Part shown: one piece after another, positions 13,963-23,700 of the stretch
Layout: the number at the start of each line of letters is the position of its first letter
Position numbering within the stretch: position 1 is the first letter of the stretch
Assembly: GCF_019402445.1 (NCBI RefSeq)
Contig: NZ_SRZM01000130.1
Span: 1 to 25,147, forward strand
Reading direction: 5' to 3'
DNA from: Brachyspira pilosicoli
GTDB lineage: Bacteria > Spirochaetota > Brachyspiria > Brachyspirales > Brachyspiraceae
DNA: 25,147 bases
Notes under the pieces: model-generated
Told to the model about the DNA's origin: nothing
Databases searched by the model: none
Seen by the model: the letters and a program-made list of their open reading frames with translations, nothing else
Translations under genes and position numbers: made by a program

Positions 13963-15255
13963 ATGTCTATAGTAAAAGATTTAAAAAGTAAATTGCTTAT
14001 TGTAATACTAATTAGCTTAATAATTGGTGCTGTACTTGGAATGCTTGCTTCGGCATATGCATCCGCTGAAACATTAAAAAATTTGATTTCAATATCAGAC
14101 CCTATAGGTAATATTTTTATAAGGCTTTTAAAGATGATAGTAATGCCTGTAATTATTTTTACTTTAATAAGCGGGGTTTCAAGCATTTCACCAAAGCATC
14201 TTGGTATAGTAGGTATTATCATACTTCTTTTTTATATGATAACTTCTGTAATATCTTCTGTTTTTGGTCTTGCTGTAGGTAATTTAATAAAACCAGGTTT
14301 AGATTTGGATTTGAATATGGCTATGGCTACTACAAAAGAGTTTGTAAAGCCTAATTTTATAGACACGCTTCTTTCAACAATACCAACAAACCCTTTTTCA
14401 TCTTTTGCTAAAGGCGACGGAGATGTTCTTCCTACAATATTTTTCTCTATATTTTTTGGCATATCTTTGGCATTTTGCAGGGATAATGAAAAGACAAAAG
14501 ATACTGCAGAAATAGTTTATAAGTTCTTTGATGGATGTACACATATTATAATAAGAATTGTTGGCTGGATAATGTTTTATGCTCCTATAGGTGTATTTGC
14601 TTTAATATTTACAGTATTTGCAAAAAATGGTCCTGAGTCTTTTAAATCATTATTAAAGGTTACATATACAATATATATTGCTTTTGCTATTCAGCTTGTA
14701 ATTGTTTATAGTATAATCAATATCATATTTGGAATTAACCCTAGAAAGTTTTTAGTAAAAATTTTCGAGCCATTATTTACTGCATTTGTTACACGTTCTT
14801 CAGGCGGTACATTGCCTATATCTATGAAAGCAGCTGATGAGAAGATGGGTATTAATCAGGGTATTTATAGTTTTACTTTGCCTTTGGGTGCTACAATTAA
14901 TATGAATGGTACTGCTATATATTTAGGTATATGTGCTATATTTATATCAAATGCTACTGGCAATCCATTAGATTTTAATTCTCAATTAACTGTTGTAATA
15001 GTATCTGTGCTTGCTGCTGTTGGTACTGCTGGAGTTCCGGGTGCTGGTTCTATTATGCTTCTTATGGTTCTTAATTCTATTGGTCTTGATATTAACTCTA
15101 ATGTAAATGTTGCTGCTGCTTATGGTATGATACTTGGAATAGATGCTATACTTGATATGGGAAGAACTGCTCTTAATATATCTGGAGATTTATGCGGTAC
15201 TGCAGTGGTTGCTAAAATTACTAAACAGATGGATATGAGTAAGTGGCAAGATTAA
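13963..15255 (+). CDS. Cation:dicarboxylate / acidic amino acid symporter (DAACS family, GltP/DctA type)
   Basis: This 430-residue integral membrane protein takes up glutamate, aspartate or C4-dicarboxylates with sodium or protons. The family landmarks are all visible: helical hairpin 1 with RSSGGTLP (278-285), the NMNGT ion-binding motif in TM7 (313-317), hairpin 2 with GTAGVPGAG (354-362), and TM8 with D394, D398, R401-T, N405 and D409. Arg401 corresponds to the arginine that holds the substrate side-chain carboxylate in GltPh, which supports an acidic substrate. The start has an AAGGA site 8 nt upstream. It is a single gene between the riboflavin operon and the beta-glucoside pair. Glutamate/aspartate versus dicarboxylate cannot be separated confidently. 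Confidence 0.93.
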   Translation: MSIVKDLKSKLLIVILISLIIGAVLGMLASAYASAETLKNLISISDPIGNIFIRLLKMIVMPVIIFTLISGVSSISPKHLGIVGIIILLFYMITSVISSVFGLAVGNLIKPGLDLDLNMAMATTKEFVKPNFIDTLLSTIPTNPFSSFAKGDGDVLPTIFFSIFFGISLAFCRDNEKTKDTAEIVYKFFDGCTHIIIRIVGWIMFYAPIGVFALIFTVFAKNGPESFKSLLKVTYTIYIAFAIQLVIVYSIINIIFGINPRKFLVKIFEPLFTAFVTRSSGGTLPISMKAADEKMGINQGIYSFTLPLGATINMNGTAIYLGICAIFISNATGNPLDFNSQLTVVIVSVLAAVGTAGVPGAGSIMLLMVLNSIGLDINSNVNVAAAYGMILGIDAILDMGRTALNISGDLCGTAVVAKITKQMDMSKWQD

Positions 15256-15297
15256 ATATTTATTGAAGTTTGTTCAAAAAATTGTTAAATAAAATAA

Positions 15298-15328
15298 AGG
15301 CTTTTAGTGGAGAAAACACTAAAAGCCT
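15298..15328 (-). terminator. Intrinsic terminator between symporter and 6-phospho-beta-glucosidase
   Basis: A perfect 12-bp stem, AGGCTTTTAGTG with CACTAAAAGCCT, encloses a 7-nt loop. On the minus strand it is followed by TTATTTTATTT, which fits termination of the glucosidase transcript 27 nt after its stop. On the plus strand the following bases are not T-rich, but the hairpin may still mark the symporter mRNA end. Confidence 0.75.
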
Positions 15329-15354
15329 CTACAATAAAATAAAAAATACCTCTA

Positions 15355-16872
<1,518 letters not shown>

Positions 16873-16887
16873 TTAATATAACTTTAA

Positions 16888-16916
16888 TTGAATTTATGAA
16901 ATTTGATAATTATACT
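16888..16916 (+). promoter_or_regulatory. Promoter of the PTS IIC gene
   Basis: TTGAAT (16888-16893) and TATACT (16911-16916) are separated by 17 bp on the plus strand, 38 nt before the start codon. No antiterminator hairpin of the LicT/BglG type is evident in the short leader. Confidence 0.6.
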
Positions 16917-16953
16917 ATAAATAGTGAAAAGAAAATTTTAAGGAGAGATTAAA

Positions 16954-18294
16954 ATGAAAGAAAAGTTTAATGCTTTTATGGAAAGCAAATTTCTTCCAAT
17001 AATGTCAAAAATTGCTATGAACAGATATTTGAACGCTATTAAAGATGGTTTTGTATTTGCAACACCGTTTATTATTATAGGTTCTTTTGTATTATTGTTA
17101 TTTAATTTACCTTTGAGTGATAAGACTAATTTTATGTATTTCCCTCCTTATGAAAATTTTGTGCAGGCATTTTCAGGAAATTATATACAAATATTTAATG
17201 TTAGTATGGGTATAATGTCGTTGTTTGTTTCCTTTGGTATAGGATATTCTTTAGCTGGATATTATGGTCAAGACCAAATTACAAATGGTTTATTGTCTAT
17301 GTATGCTTTTCTTTTATTATCTGCAAAGTCTTTAGCTGTAACTGTAGTAGGTGCTGCTGCTGAATTATTGCATGTAGCTGAAGAGGTTAATGTTGGAGTA
17401 TTAGATGCAAGATATTTAGATGCTAAGGGGCTTTTTGTTGCTATTATTGCAGCGTTGTTGTCTGTAGAAATTTCTAGATTTTTAGTTACTAAAAAGATTA
17501 TGATTAAACTTCCTGAGTCAGTTCCTCCTGCTATATCTAAATCTTTTGAAATATTAATTCCTGTAGCTGTTATTTCTTTCTTATTCCAAACTGTAAATAT
17601 GCTTATACAAAATGGTATGAAAATTATGGTTCCAGATTTAATTATGAAGATTTTACAGCCATTGTTAAATATGTCTGATGGTTTAGTATCTATAATAATT
17701 ATATTGTTATTGATACATATATTATGGTTCTGCGGTATACATGGTGCTAATGTTGTTAATGCTGTTTTACAACCAATTGCTCTTACTAATTTAGCTATTA
17801 ATCAGGCTGCTCTTGCTGCAGGTGAACAAATACCGAAAGTTTTATCTGGTGAGTTTATGAATAGTTTTGTATATCTTGGAGGTTCTGGTGCTACTTTAGG
17901 TTTATGTATTGCTATGATTATGACTAAAAATGCTCATATGAAATATATTGGTAAACTTTCTATAGTTCCTGGTTTCTTTAATATTAATGAGCCTATAATG
18001 TTTGGTGCTCCTATAGTAATGAATCCTATATTTGTTATTCCTTTCCTTTTAACACCTATAATTAATGCAACTATAAGCTATATATTTATGAAGCTTAATA
18101 TAATAGGTAAGGTTGTAGCATTAGTTCCTTGGACTACTCCTTCTGTGTTAGGTTCATTTATATCTACTAATTTAAATGTTGTAGCTCCTTTACTAATAAT
18201 TGTATTAATTGTATTAGATTATTTTATATATAAACCTTTCCTTAATATGTATTTAAAAGAATTAGAAAAAGAAGAGAGTACATCAAACCAATAA
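16954..18294 (+). CDS. celB: PTS sugar transporter subunit IIC, lactose/cellobiose (CelB/ChbC) family
   Basis: This 446-residue membrane protein is the sugar-translocating IIC component of a phosphotransferase system for cellobiose, chitobiose or similar beta-glucosides. It is hydrophobic through most of its length, begins with the typical amphipathic FMESKFLPIMSKIAMNRYL segment, and carries GFFNINEPIMFGAPIVMNP, in which the NEP glutamate is the conserved sugar-binding residue. No IIA or IIB domain is fused to it, and none is encoded in the window, so those must come from elsewhere. It is expressed divergently from the 6-phospho-beta-glucosidase, which would hydrolyse the imported phosphosugar. 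The ribosome site AAGGAGAG is strong. Confidence 0.92.
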   Translation: MKEKFNAFMESKFLPIMSKIAMNRYLNAIKDGFVFATPFIIIGSFVLLLFNLPLSDKTNFMYFPPYENFVQAFSGNYIQIFNVSMGIMSLFVSFGIGYSLAGYYGQDQITNGLLSMYAFLLLSAKSLAVTVVGAAAELLHVAEEVNVGVLDARYLDAKGLFVAIIAALLSVEISRFLVTKKIMIKLPESVPPAISKSFEILIPVAVISFLFQTVNMLIQNGMKIMVPDLIMKILQPLLNMSDGLVSIIIILLLIHILWFCGIHGANVVNAVLQPIALTNLAINQAALAAGEQIPKVLSGEFMNSFVYLGGSGATLGLCIAMIMTKNAHMKYIGKLSIVPGFFNINEPIMFGAPIVMNPIFVIPFLLTPIINATISYIFMKLNIIGKVVALVPWTTPSVLGSFISTNLNVVAPLLIIVLIVLDYFIYKPFLNMYLKELEKEESTSNQ

Positions 18295-18306
18295 GTATAT
18301 ATTTAT

Positions 18307-18346
18307 AATAAGAGGCTAGATATTAAATGATATTTAGCCTCTTATT
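18307..18346. terminator. Bidirectional terminator between celB and the U32 gene
   Basis: A 17-bp stem (18307-18323 with 18330-18346, one G-U pair) with a TAAATG loop contains AAGAGGCTA/TAGCCTCTT. It starts 13 nt after the celB stop and its right arm covers part of the stop codon of the minus-strand U32 gene, so it serves both convergent genes. Only short T-rich runs follow on either side. Confidence 0.7.
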
Positions 18347-20498
18347 ATTTTATATAAATCTCACCAGTTTTATTTTTTATATTCTCTAAAATAAAGCTTG
18401 TTTTATTATGCACCCTCACACAATCAAATATTACAATATTTCCTTTGTGGTCAATAATATCTTCTTCTTTGCATTTAGAGCACCCAACAGACATACTCTT
18501 TGGACAGAAGGCAAAGTTCATAGCAGGAATCAAACCTTCTTTTATAGATAATGTGTGTTTTAAATTTTTACCTGCCTCAATGGCTGATATGACAACATCA
18601 ACTCCTAATTTATATAAAAAGTCTACAGTATAGTTATTAATTGCATTAAGCCCGATTCCAGCCCATAATATAGCTTTTCCTTTTAATGCTTCAATATGCC
18701 CTAAGTTATTGCATATTACAATCATATTATTTGTTTTTTCTACTATATTTTTTATCACTTCTATATCTTTATCAAATGTTACATGAGGAAGAATTATTCC
18801 ATCTATTTTTTTATTTTCAAAAAGCTTAATTATATTTTCATCATAAACATTTGGAAATAATATTTTTTTGTCATAATGAATATCAGAATATAAATTAATT
18901 TTCTCTTCATTGCCTGCAATTAAAACTTTTATATTTGTATTTGGGTAATTAATATTTGTGTATATATTTTTATTATAATTAATTTTTTTTGATTGCATCA
19001 AGATATTTTCTAATTTTTCAATTAAACCTCTTCTTGCTTCATTTAAAATTTTAACAGGTATAAAAGGATTTTTGAATTTTTCTTCTATATTAATATTTTC
19101 AAATTCAAATACGGTTCCTCCTGTTTTTGAAAGAGAATTAAAAATATCTTCTTTAGTTGTTGCTTTAGTTTTAGCTTCTTGAAGTGTGTAATCGCTTATA
19201 TATTCTATATTGTTTAGTCGCTCATCATATTTACTTGTAACTACTAATTTTATTTTTTCATTATTAAACCCAATAATGCAACTTAAATCAAGCAAATGCT
19301 TAAAATTATCACTTTCAATTATTTTATCTGCCTCGTCCATTTGAAGTTTATCAGTGGTTCTATAAACTTCATCACCTACATTTACATTTTTTATAACAGC
19401 CGAAAAATTCAAATTTCCTTTTGCTCTTTTTACTCTCACATTATCTTTATATAAATCAGAAATCTGCATTCCTACTTGACCGCTATCTCCAAATGAAAGC
19501 CCATCATAAACATTTAATTCTTTTTCTGCTTTTATATATATTTTATTTTTCTTATAAGCTACAACTTCTCCTATATATTCACCGTCATGACTAGGCTTAT
19601 AATTTTCAAAAATATCTTTTGAATTATAATAATACCCTTGAGAAAATCCGCCTCTATTAAAAATCTTCATCAAACTTTCTTTATATTTTTGGGTAGGTAT
19701 ATCTTTATTTTCTAAAGCCAAATCAATTGCCTGTCTATATATTGAAGTTGTGATTGCTGCATATTCGCTTCTTTTAGCACGTCCTTCTATTTTAAAAGAA
19801 GTTATTCCGCTTTCTAGTAAATTTGGAATTATATCAATAGTCATTAAATCTTTAGTGCTTAGAGGATAATCGGTTTTTCCTCCAGTATATTCCATTCTGC
19901 AAGGCTGAGCACATGCTCCTCGGTTTGCACTTCTGCCTCCATGCAAATAAGAATAAGCACATTGCCCAGAAAAACTTACGCATAAAGCTCCATGCACAAA
20001 AGTTTCAAGTTCTATGTCTGTGTTATCTCTAATATATTTTATATTCTCTAAACTCATCTCACGTGCTAGAACCACTCTGTCAATGCCAATGCTTTTAAGC
20101 AGTTTTACACTATCTAAATTGTTACAAGACATCTGTGTGCTTGCATGCATGGCAATATTTAAATTATTTCTAACAATATCTATAATTCCCAAATCCTGAA
20201 CTATAATAGCATCGGCTCCCAAATCAGAAACACTTTTTATTAATGGAAGTACTTTATCAATTTCATCATTATAAACTAAAGTATTGACTGTAATATAAAC
20301 ATTCACATTTCTTAATTTTGCAAACTTTATATTATTTTCTAGAGCCTTTTCATCGAAGTTTTCTGCAGCACCTACTCTCGCATTAAAACTTTTAGTGCCA
20401 AAATACACAGCATCAGCCCCTGCATTAACAGCAGCCTTTAATCCCCTCTCATCTCCAACAGGTGCGAGCAGTTCTATTTTTTTGTTTTTATTATTCAA
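18345..20498 (-). CDS. Peptidase U32 family protein, RlhA/YdcP-like
   Basis: This 717-residue protein has the U32 family core in its N-terminal half: ELLAPVGDERGLKAAVNAGADAVYFG (9-34, the family start), QDLGIIDIVR, HASTQMSCNN and the block ELETFVHGALCVSFSGQC. Cysteines 173, 180, 196 and 200 match the four-cysteine arrangement thought to hold an iron-sulfur cluster in this family. The C-terminal half is longer than in small U32 proteins and ends with a second cysteine cluster (CPKSMSVGCSKCK). In E. coli the long member RlhA is needed for a 23S rRNA C2501 hydroxylation; that role is likely but not proven here, and the old collagenase label is doubtful. The start is a TTG with AGGAA 6-7 nt upstream; no suitable ATG lies near the conserved start. 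Confidence 0.88.
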   Translation of the reverse strand: MNNKNKKIELLAPVGDERGLKAAVNAGADAVYFGTKSFNARVGAAENFDEKALENNIKFAKLRNVNVYITVNTLVYNDEIDKVLPLIKSVSDLGADAIIVQDLGIIDIVRNNLNIAMHASTQMSCNNLDSVKLLKSIGIDRVVLAREMSLENIKYIRDNTDIELETFVHGALCVSFSGQCAYSYLHGGRSANRGACAQPCRMEYTGGKTDYPLSTKDLMTIDIIPNLLESGITSFKIEGRAKRSEYAAITTSIYRQAIDLALENKDIPTQKYKESLMKIFNRGGFSQGYYYNSKDIFENYKPSHDGEYIGEVVAYKKNKIYIKAEKELNVYDGLSFGDSGQVGMQISDLYKDNVRVKRAKGNLNFSAVIKNVNVGDEVYRTTDKLQMDEADKIIESDNFKHLLDLSCIIGFNNEKIKLVVTSKYDERLNNIEYISDYTLQEAKTKATTKEDIFNSLSKTGGTVFEFENINIEEKFKNPFIPVKILNEARRGLIEKLENILMQSKKINYNKNIYTNINYPNTNIKVLIAGNEEKINLYSDIHYDKKILFPNVYDENIIKLFENKKIDGIILPHVTFDKDIEVIKNIVEKTNNMIVICNNLGHIEALKGKAILWAGIGLNAINNYTVDFLYKLGVDVVISAIEAGKNLKHTLSIKEGLIPAMNFAFCPKSMSVGCSKCKEEDIIDHKGNIVIFDCVRVHNKTSFILENIKNKTGEIYIK

Positions 20499-20531
20499 AT
20501 CATTTCCTATTAATTATATATTTATTGCAAA

Positions 20532-20559
20532 ACTATAGCATATAAGTAAATGAATTCAA
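20532..20559 (-). promoter_or_regulatory. Promoter of the U32 gene
   Basis: On the minus strand TTGAAT (20554-20559) and TATAGT (20532-20537) are 16 bp apart, and the -10 is extended (TGCTATAGT). It lies 34 nt upstream of the TTG start codon. Confidence 0.55.
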
Positions 20560-20719
20560 GTGCTGAATAAATTTTTGACAGTTAAATTTATATTGTTTTA
20601 AGAAATTTATATATATAAATTATATCGTCTCATTTTTTGTAGTTTAAAAAAGAATAAAAAAACGTAAGTAAAAATATTACAAAATGAATTATTAATAATA
20701 ACAACTATATATAACTTTA
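20560..20719. other. Gene-free gap between the U32 gene and the TOPRIM gene
   Basis: Apart from the U32 promoter just outside it, this AT-rich gap holds one perfect 18-bp palindrome of A and T only (20604-20621) and no open frame of interest. The palindrome may be a weak terminator for the TOPRIM/ATPase operon. A lone TTGACA on the plus strand (20575-20580) has no matching -10. Confidence 0.4.
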
Positions 20720-21253
20720 TTAAAAAATATTTTCTAAAAAGTTTTTCAGATCATTCAAATAGATATTATCAAAGTCAACATAAGGTGTTAAATCAAAATC
20801 TTCAGCTTTAATATTATTCTTAAAACCAAATCCGCTCATATAGGCGAATACTTTTGATTTTTTAGCTTGATGTTTTAAATTGGGTGTTTGGTTAATTAAA
20901 TAATCTATACAGCTTTCATAATTTTCATAACATTGAAGTACTTCTTTATATATTGCTATTTTCTCAATTAATGTTTCTAAATTTCCAATATCTTTATTAT
21001 TTGGAAATAGAAATATTTTATTATTTTTTATATCTAATTTATTAAGCTGATTTTCTATATTAATCTTTGATTCATTATAATCATCGTCAGCATCAAATAT
21101 TATTATAAAATCTTCCTTTTTTAATTCCTTATGATTTACAATATTATCTTTTCCTCCTATTGATACTATTTTAGTATAGTTTCTAATATTTAAATATTTT
21201 AAATAAGACTCTAGAAATTTTTTATCTGAATCGCCTTCAACAATAATTCTCAT
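20720..21253 (-). CDS. Small TOPRIM-domain protein (DUF3226-like) paired with an AAA ATPase
   Basis: This 177-residue cytoplasmic protein consists essentially of one TOPRIM-like domain. The N-terminal IIVEGDSDKKFLESYL (3-18) contains the conserved acidic Glu6, and IIIFDADDD (50-58) supplies the DxD pair (Asp54, Asp56) that would bind magnesium. IGGKDN (32-37) and FLFPNNKDIGNLETLI match the pattern I associate with DUF3226 proteins. TOPRIM domains are nucleases or nucleotidyl-transfer enzymes; in OLD, Gabija GajA and PARIS AriB they are effectors. It starts 2 nt after the ATPase stop, so the two are translationally coupled and likely act as one complex. The family name is from pattern memory and uncertain; the TOPRIM assignment is better supported. 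Confidence 0.7.
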   Translation of the reverse strand: MRIIVEGDSDKKFLESYLKYLNIRNYTKIVSIGGKDNIVNHKELKKEDFIIIFDADDDYNESKINIENQLNKLDIKNNKIFLFPNNKDIGNLETLIEKIAIYKEVLQCYENYESCIDYLINQTPNLKHQAKKSKVFAYMSGFGFKNNIKAEDFDLTPYVDFDNIYLNDLKNFLENIF

Positions 21254-21255
21254 TA

Positions 21256-22269
21256 TTAGTCTCTCATTTCATTATTATTTTCTATGAGGTTTGAAAAATT
21301 TTCTTGACTGTAATTTATCACGTCAATATTGTTTTCTTTATTATAATATACATTATAAACGGAAAGCATATCTTTATAGTTTTTTTCTATTAAACATTCA
21401 TTTAAAATTTCAAGTAATTCTTTATTATGAGTAGTTATAAAAAATTGTAGCTCATATTCTTTAGATAAAGTTAAAATATTTTCAAGTAAAGTTTTAATAC
21501 TTTCAAAATGCATTCCATTTTCAATTTCATCAATAACAATATATTTATTTCCAGCAACCATTGAAGCTATTATTGATATATAAGTCTGAAATCCTTTGCC
21601 CATATATTTAATATTTATTGTATGATTTAAATTTTCTAAACTTACTACTATAGTATTTCCTAGAAATCTAATATCATTTATTTTATTATCAAATTGTTTA
21701 TATATTTCTCTAAATTTTTCAATATAATCATTATTTGATAGTATTTTTTTTAAATTATTATATAAAGTAAGATTATTTTCAAAATTTTCTACTGTTATAA
21801 ATATAATATCATTATAAATTTTATCTTCTGGAATTATTGTGATATTATTATCTTTATAATTGTATTCAACAGAGAATATTTTTTCATCATTATCTTTTTT
21901 TATGAATAAAAGTTTATTTATTAAATTATTTCCATTATTATTCCTTAAAATTGCAAAACTATTTATATTATCTTTTTGTATCTTTATATTAATATTTTTT
22001 TTATCAAAAATATAATTCAAAGATATTACATTGTTATAATTATAATCATGAAATAATGATTCAAAAGCATCATCATCATTAAATATACTTCTTAATGCAA
22101 ATAAAATGTATAATGATACAGGAGATTGTTCTAAAGAGATGTATATAGCTTCAAGCAAAGAAGTTTTTGAAGTGTTAGCTTTACCTATGAAAAAATTAAT
22201 ATTTTTAAAATTATCTATTTTTAATTTCTTTATTCCTCTAAAATTCTCTATCTCTAAACTTTCTAACAT
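21256..22269 (-). CDS. OLD/AAA15-type ATPase, partner of the TOPRIM protein
   Basis: This 337-residue protein is an SMC/ABC-like ATPase of the AAA_15/AAA_21 group. The N-terminus MLESLEIENFRGIKKLKIDNFKNINFFIG is classical for OLD/RecF-like ATPases. The P-loop is unusual: GKANTSKTS (29-37) has Ser34 where the invariant last Gly of Gx4GK[ST] is expected. A signature-like MGKGFQTYISIIASM (223-237), Walker B YIVIDEIENG (243-252) with Glu248, and the H-loop FITTH (277-281) are present. The middle 50-200 is very rich in Asn, Asp and Lys and poorly conserved-looking. There is no TOPRIM domain at its C-terminus; that function is supplied by the next gene, 2 nt downstream. Such split ATPase/TOPRIM pairs are typical of anti-phage modules. 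The ribosome site is weak (AGAGAA). Confidence 0.82.
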   Translation of the reverse strand: MLESLEIENFRGIKKLKIDNFKNINFFIGKANTSKTSLLEAIYISLEQSPVSLYILFALRSIFNDDDAFESLFHDYNYNNVISLNYIFDKKNINIKIQKDNINSFAILRNNNGNNLINKLLFIKKDNDEKIFSVEYNYKDNNITIIPEDKIYNDIIFITVENFENNLTLYNNLKKILSNNDYIEKFREIYKQFDNKINDIRFLGNTIVVSLENLNHTINIKYMGKGFQTYISIIASMVAGNKYIVIDEIENGMHFESIKTLLENILTLSKEYELQFFITTHNKELLEILNECLIEKNYKDMLSVYNVYYNKENNIDVINYSQENFSNLIENNNEMRD

Positions 22270-22651
22270 TGTAGTTCTCTTTATTTTATATTTTTATTAA
22301 TTATATATTTTTTTCTGATTATATACAAGTAATTAAAATAATTTATACTATATATGTATATTGACTTTTGTATTTTAATTATTTATACTTTTAAAAGTTG
22401 TATTATATAAGAAATAATAATAAAGCTAATTTCCAAATTAGTAATGTAAGTCTACATACTTATATATTAGTAATAAGTCGCTTAACGTTTTGCAAGGCAG
22501 CATTACTTGCGTAATAGCAATGATATGAAAGTATATCATTTTATATATAGTAATAATAAAATATAATTTATAAAAATTGTGAGCATCTAGCAAATTTATT
22601 TGATAGAGTTTGATTAGCGAACAATTTTTATTAGTAATAATAGGAACTAAA
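22270..22651. other. Hairpin-rich non-coding region between the ATPase and ankyrin genes
   Basis: This 382-nt stretch has a plus-strand promoter at 22361-22389 and several inverted repeats downstream: CTAATTT-CC-AAATTAG (22426-22441), GCAAG/CTTGC (22492-22510), ATTAC-TTGC-GTAAT (22502-22515), AATGATAT-GAAAGT-ATATCATT followed by TT (22519-22542), and a 9-bp stem AAAAATTGT/ACAATTTTT (22572-22580 with 22621-22629) enclosing an inner hairpin. Local GC content rises around 22475-22520. No convincing protein gene is present. It is either a long leader of the ankyrin gene or a small RNA plus a shorter leader. Confidence 0.5.
22361..22389 (+). promoter_or_regulatory. Plus-strand promoter before the ankyrin gene
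   Basis: TTGACT (22361-22366) and TATACT (22384-22389) are separated by exactly 17 bp. The nearest plus-strand gene starts about 260 nt downstream, so the transcript has an unusually long untranslated leader or encodes a small RNA. Confidence 0.6.
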
Positions 22652-23674
22652 ATGCTAAAAAAATATATTGTGTTAATTATCGTTGGAGTAGTTTTAATGG
22701 TCAATGATTCTTATGGTATAACTCAAGATGAAAGAAATTTCCTTCATGCATGCCGTTATGGTCAAATGTATGTAATTGAAGAATTAATTGATAAAGTTAA
22801 TATTAATGTTCAAGATGAAGAAGGATTTACTCCTTTAATGAATGCTGTAACAGAAGGAGAAATAGAGGTTGTTAAAATTTTATTAGAGCATAATGCAGAT
22901 GTTATTAAAATAAAAGATAATAAGGGAAGAAATGCATTTTTCTGGGCTGCTGTTTTAGATGAACTTGAAATCTTAAAACTATTTGAAAAATATAATCCTG
23001 ATTTTAATGTGTCAGATAATTATGGTTCTAATGTTTTCTTTTTTACTAGAAAAAAGGAAACCGTTAATTATTTCCTTCAACATGGTGCAGATATAAATAA
23101 AAAAAATAAATCTGGAAGAACTCCTTTAATACAGCATTCTTTAGCATATGAAAATCAAGAACATGTAAAGTTTTTACTTGAAAAAGGTGCTGATATTAAT
23201 GCTCAGGATAATGAAGGTGTTACTACATTGATGTTTGCTGTTCAAACTGATAAAGTAAAAATAATAGATATATGTTTATCAGAAAATGCAGATATTAATA
23301 TAAAAGATAATGAAGGAAAAACAGCTTTATTTCATACAATATTATCTTTTGGTGTTTTAGAGAATGTTAAGGCAATGACGGAAGATATGTTTGGAGATCA
23401 TGCTAAAACAGACTATATAAAAGATTATATGAATCAGAAGAAAATGGAGGAAACAGATACGGCTATTAGACTTATAAAATTATTAGTATCTAATGGTGCC
23501 GATATTAATGCTCAAGATAACAAAGGAAACACTTTATTAATGTATGCTATAGAACTTCGCAATGAACCTCTTATAAATGAGATATTAAAATTAAATCCTG
23601 ATGTGAATATAAAAAATAAAAAAGGAAAAACAGCTAATGATATAGCAAAGGAGTGCGGTTATAAAATAATATAA
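22652..23674 (+). CDS. Exported ankyrin-repeat protein
   Basis: This 340-residue protein begins with a signal peptide (MLKKYIVLIIVGVVLMVNDSYG, probable cleavage near residue 22) and then consists almost wholly of ankyrin repeats, about eight. Good units include DEEGFTPLMNAVTEGEIEVV (55-74), KSGRTPLIQHS (153-163), NEGVTTLMFAVQTDKVKII, NEGKTALFHTI and NKGNTLLMYAIELRNEPLI; each ends in the typical GADIN or PDVNI turn. One repeat carries an insertion of about 36 residues (232-268). Ankyrin repeats bind other proteins; with the export signal a periplasmic, surface or host-directed role is likely, but the partner is unknown. The frame extends upstream to a TTG at 22610, but the ATG at 22652 has an AGGA site and gives a proper signal peptide, so it was chosen. 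Confidence 0.9.
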   Translation: MLKKYIVLIIVGVVLMVNDSYGITQDERNFLHACRYGQMYVIEELIDKVNINVQDEEGFTPLMNAVTEGEIEVVKILLEHNADVIKIKDNKGRNAFFWAAVLDELEILKLFEKYNPDFNVSDNYGSNVFFFTRKKETVNYFLQHGADINKKNKSGRTPLIQHSLAYENQEHVKFLLEKGADINAQDNEGVTTLMFAVQTDKVKIIDICLSENADINIKDNEGKTALFHTILSFGVLENVKAMTEDMFGDHAKTDYIKDYMNQKKMEETDTAIRLIKLLVSNGADINAQDNKGNTLLMYAIELRNEPLINEILKLNPDVNIKNKKGKTANDIAKECGYKII

Positions 23675-23700
23675 TTTTATTTTCTTATCATATAATCAAT

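Noticed and set aside
20604..20621. 18-bp AT palindrome as an operator or terminator
   Set aside because: It contains only A and T in an AT-rich gap and has no supporting promoter or T-run, so chance is a sufficient explanation.
22475..22520. GC-raised patch considered as a tRNA remnant
   Set aside because: No T-loop consensus, no cloverleaf and no CCA-proximal stem could be drawn.
22610..22651. TTG start for the ankyrin gene, 14 codons upstream
   Set aside because: It would place 14 unrelated residues before a standard signal peptide; the ATG at 22652 has its own AGGA.
22438..22704. 88-codon minus-strand open frame in the gap before the ankyrin gene
   Set aside because: It overlaps the start and signal peptide of the ankyrin gene, has no good ribosome site or family pattern, and runs antisense to the hairpin region.
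23074..23560. Repeated DNA motifs (GCTGATATTAATGC-like) considered as a CRISPR or tandem repeat array
   Set aside because: They encode the GADIN turns of the ankyrin repeats and are not separated by spacers.
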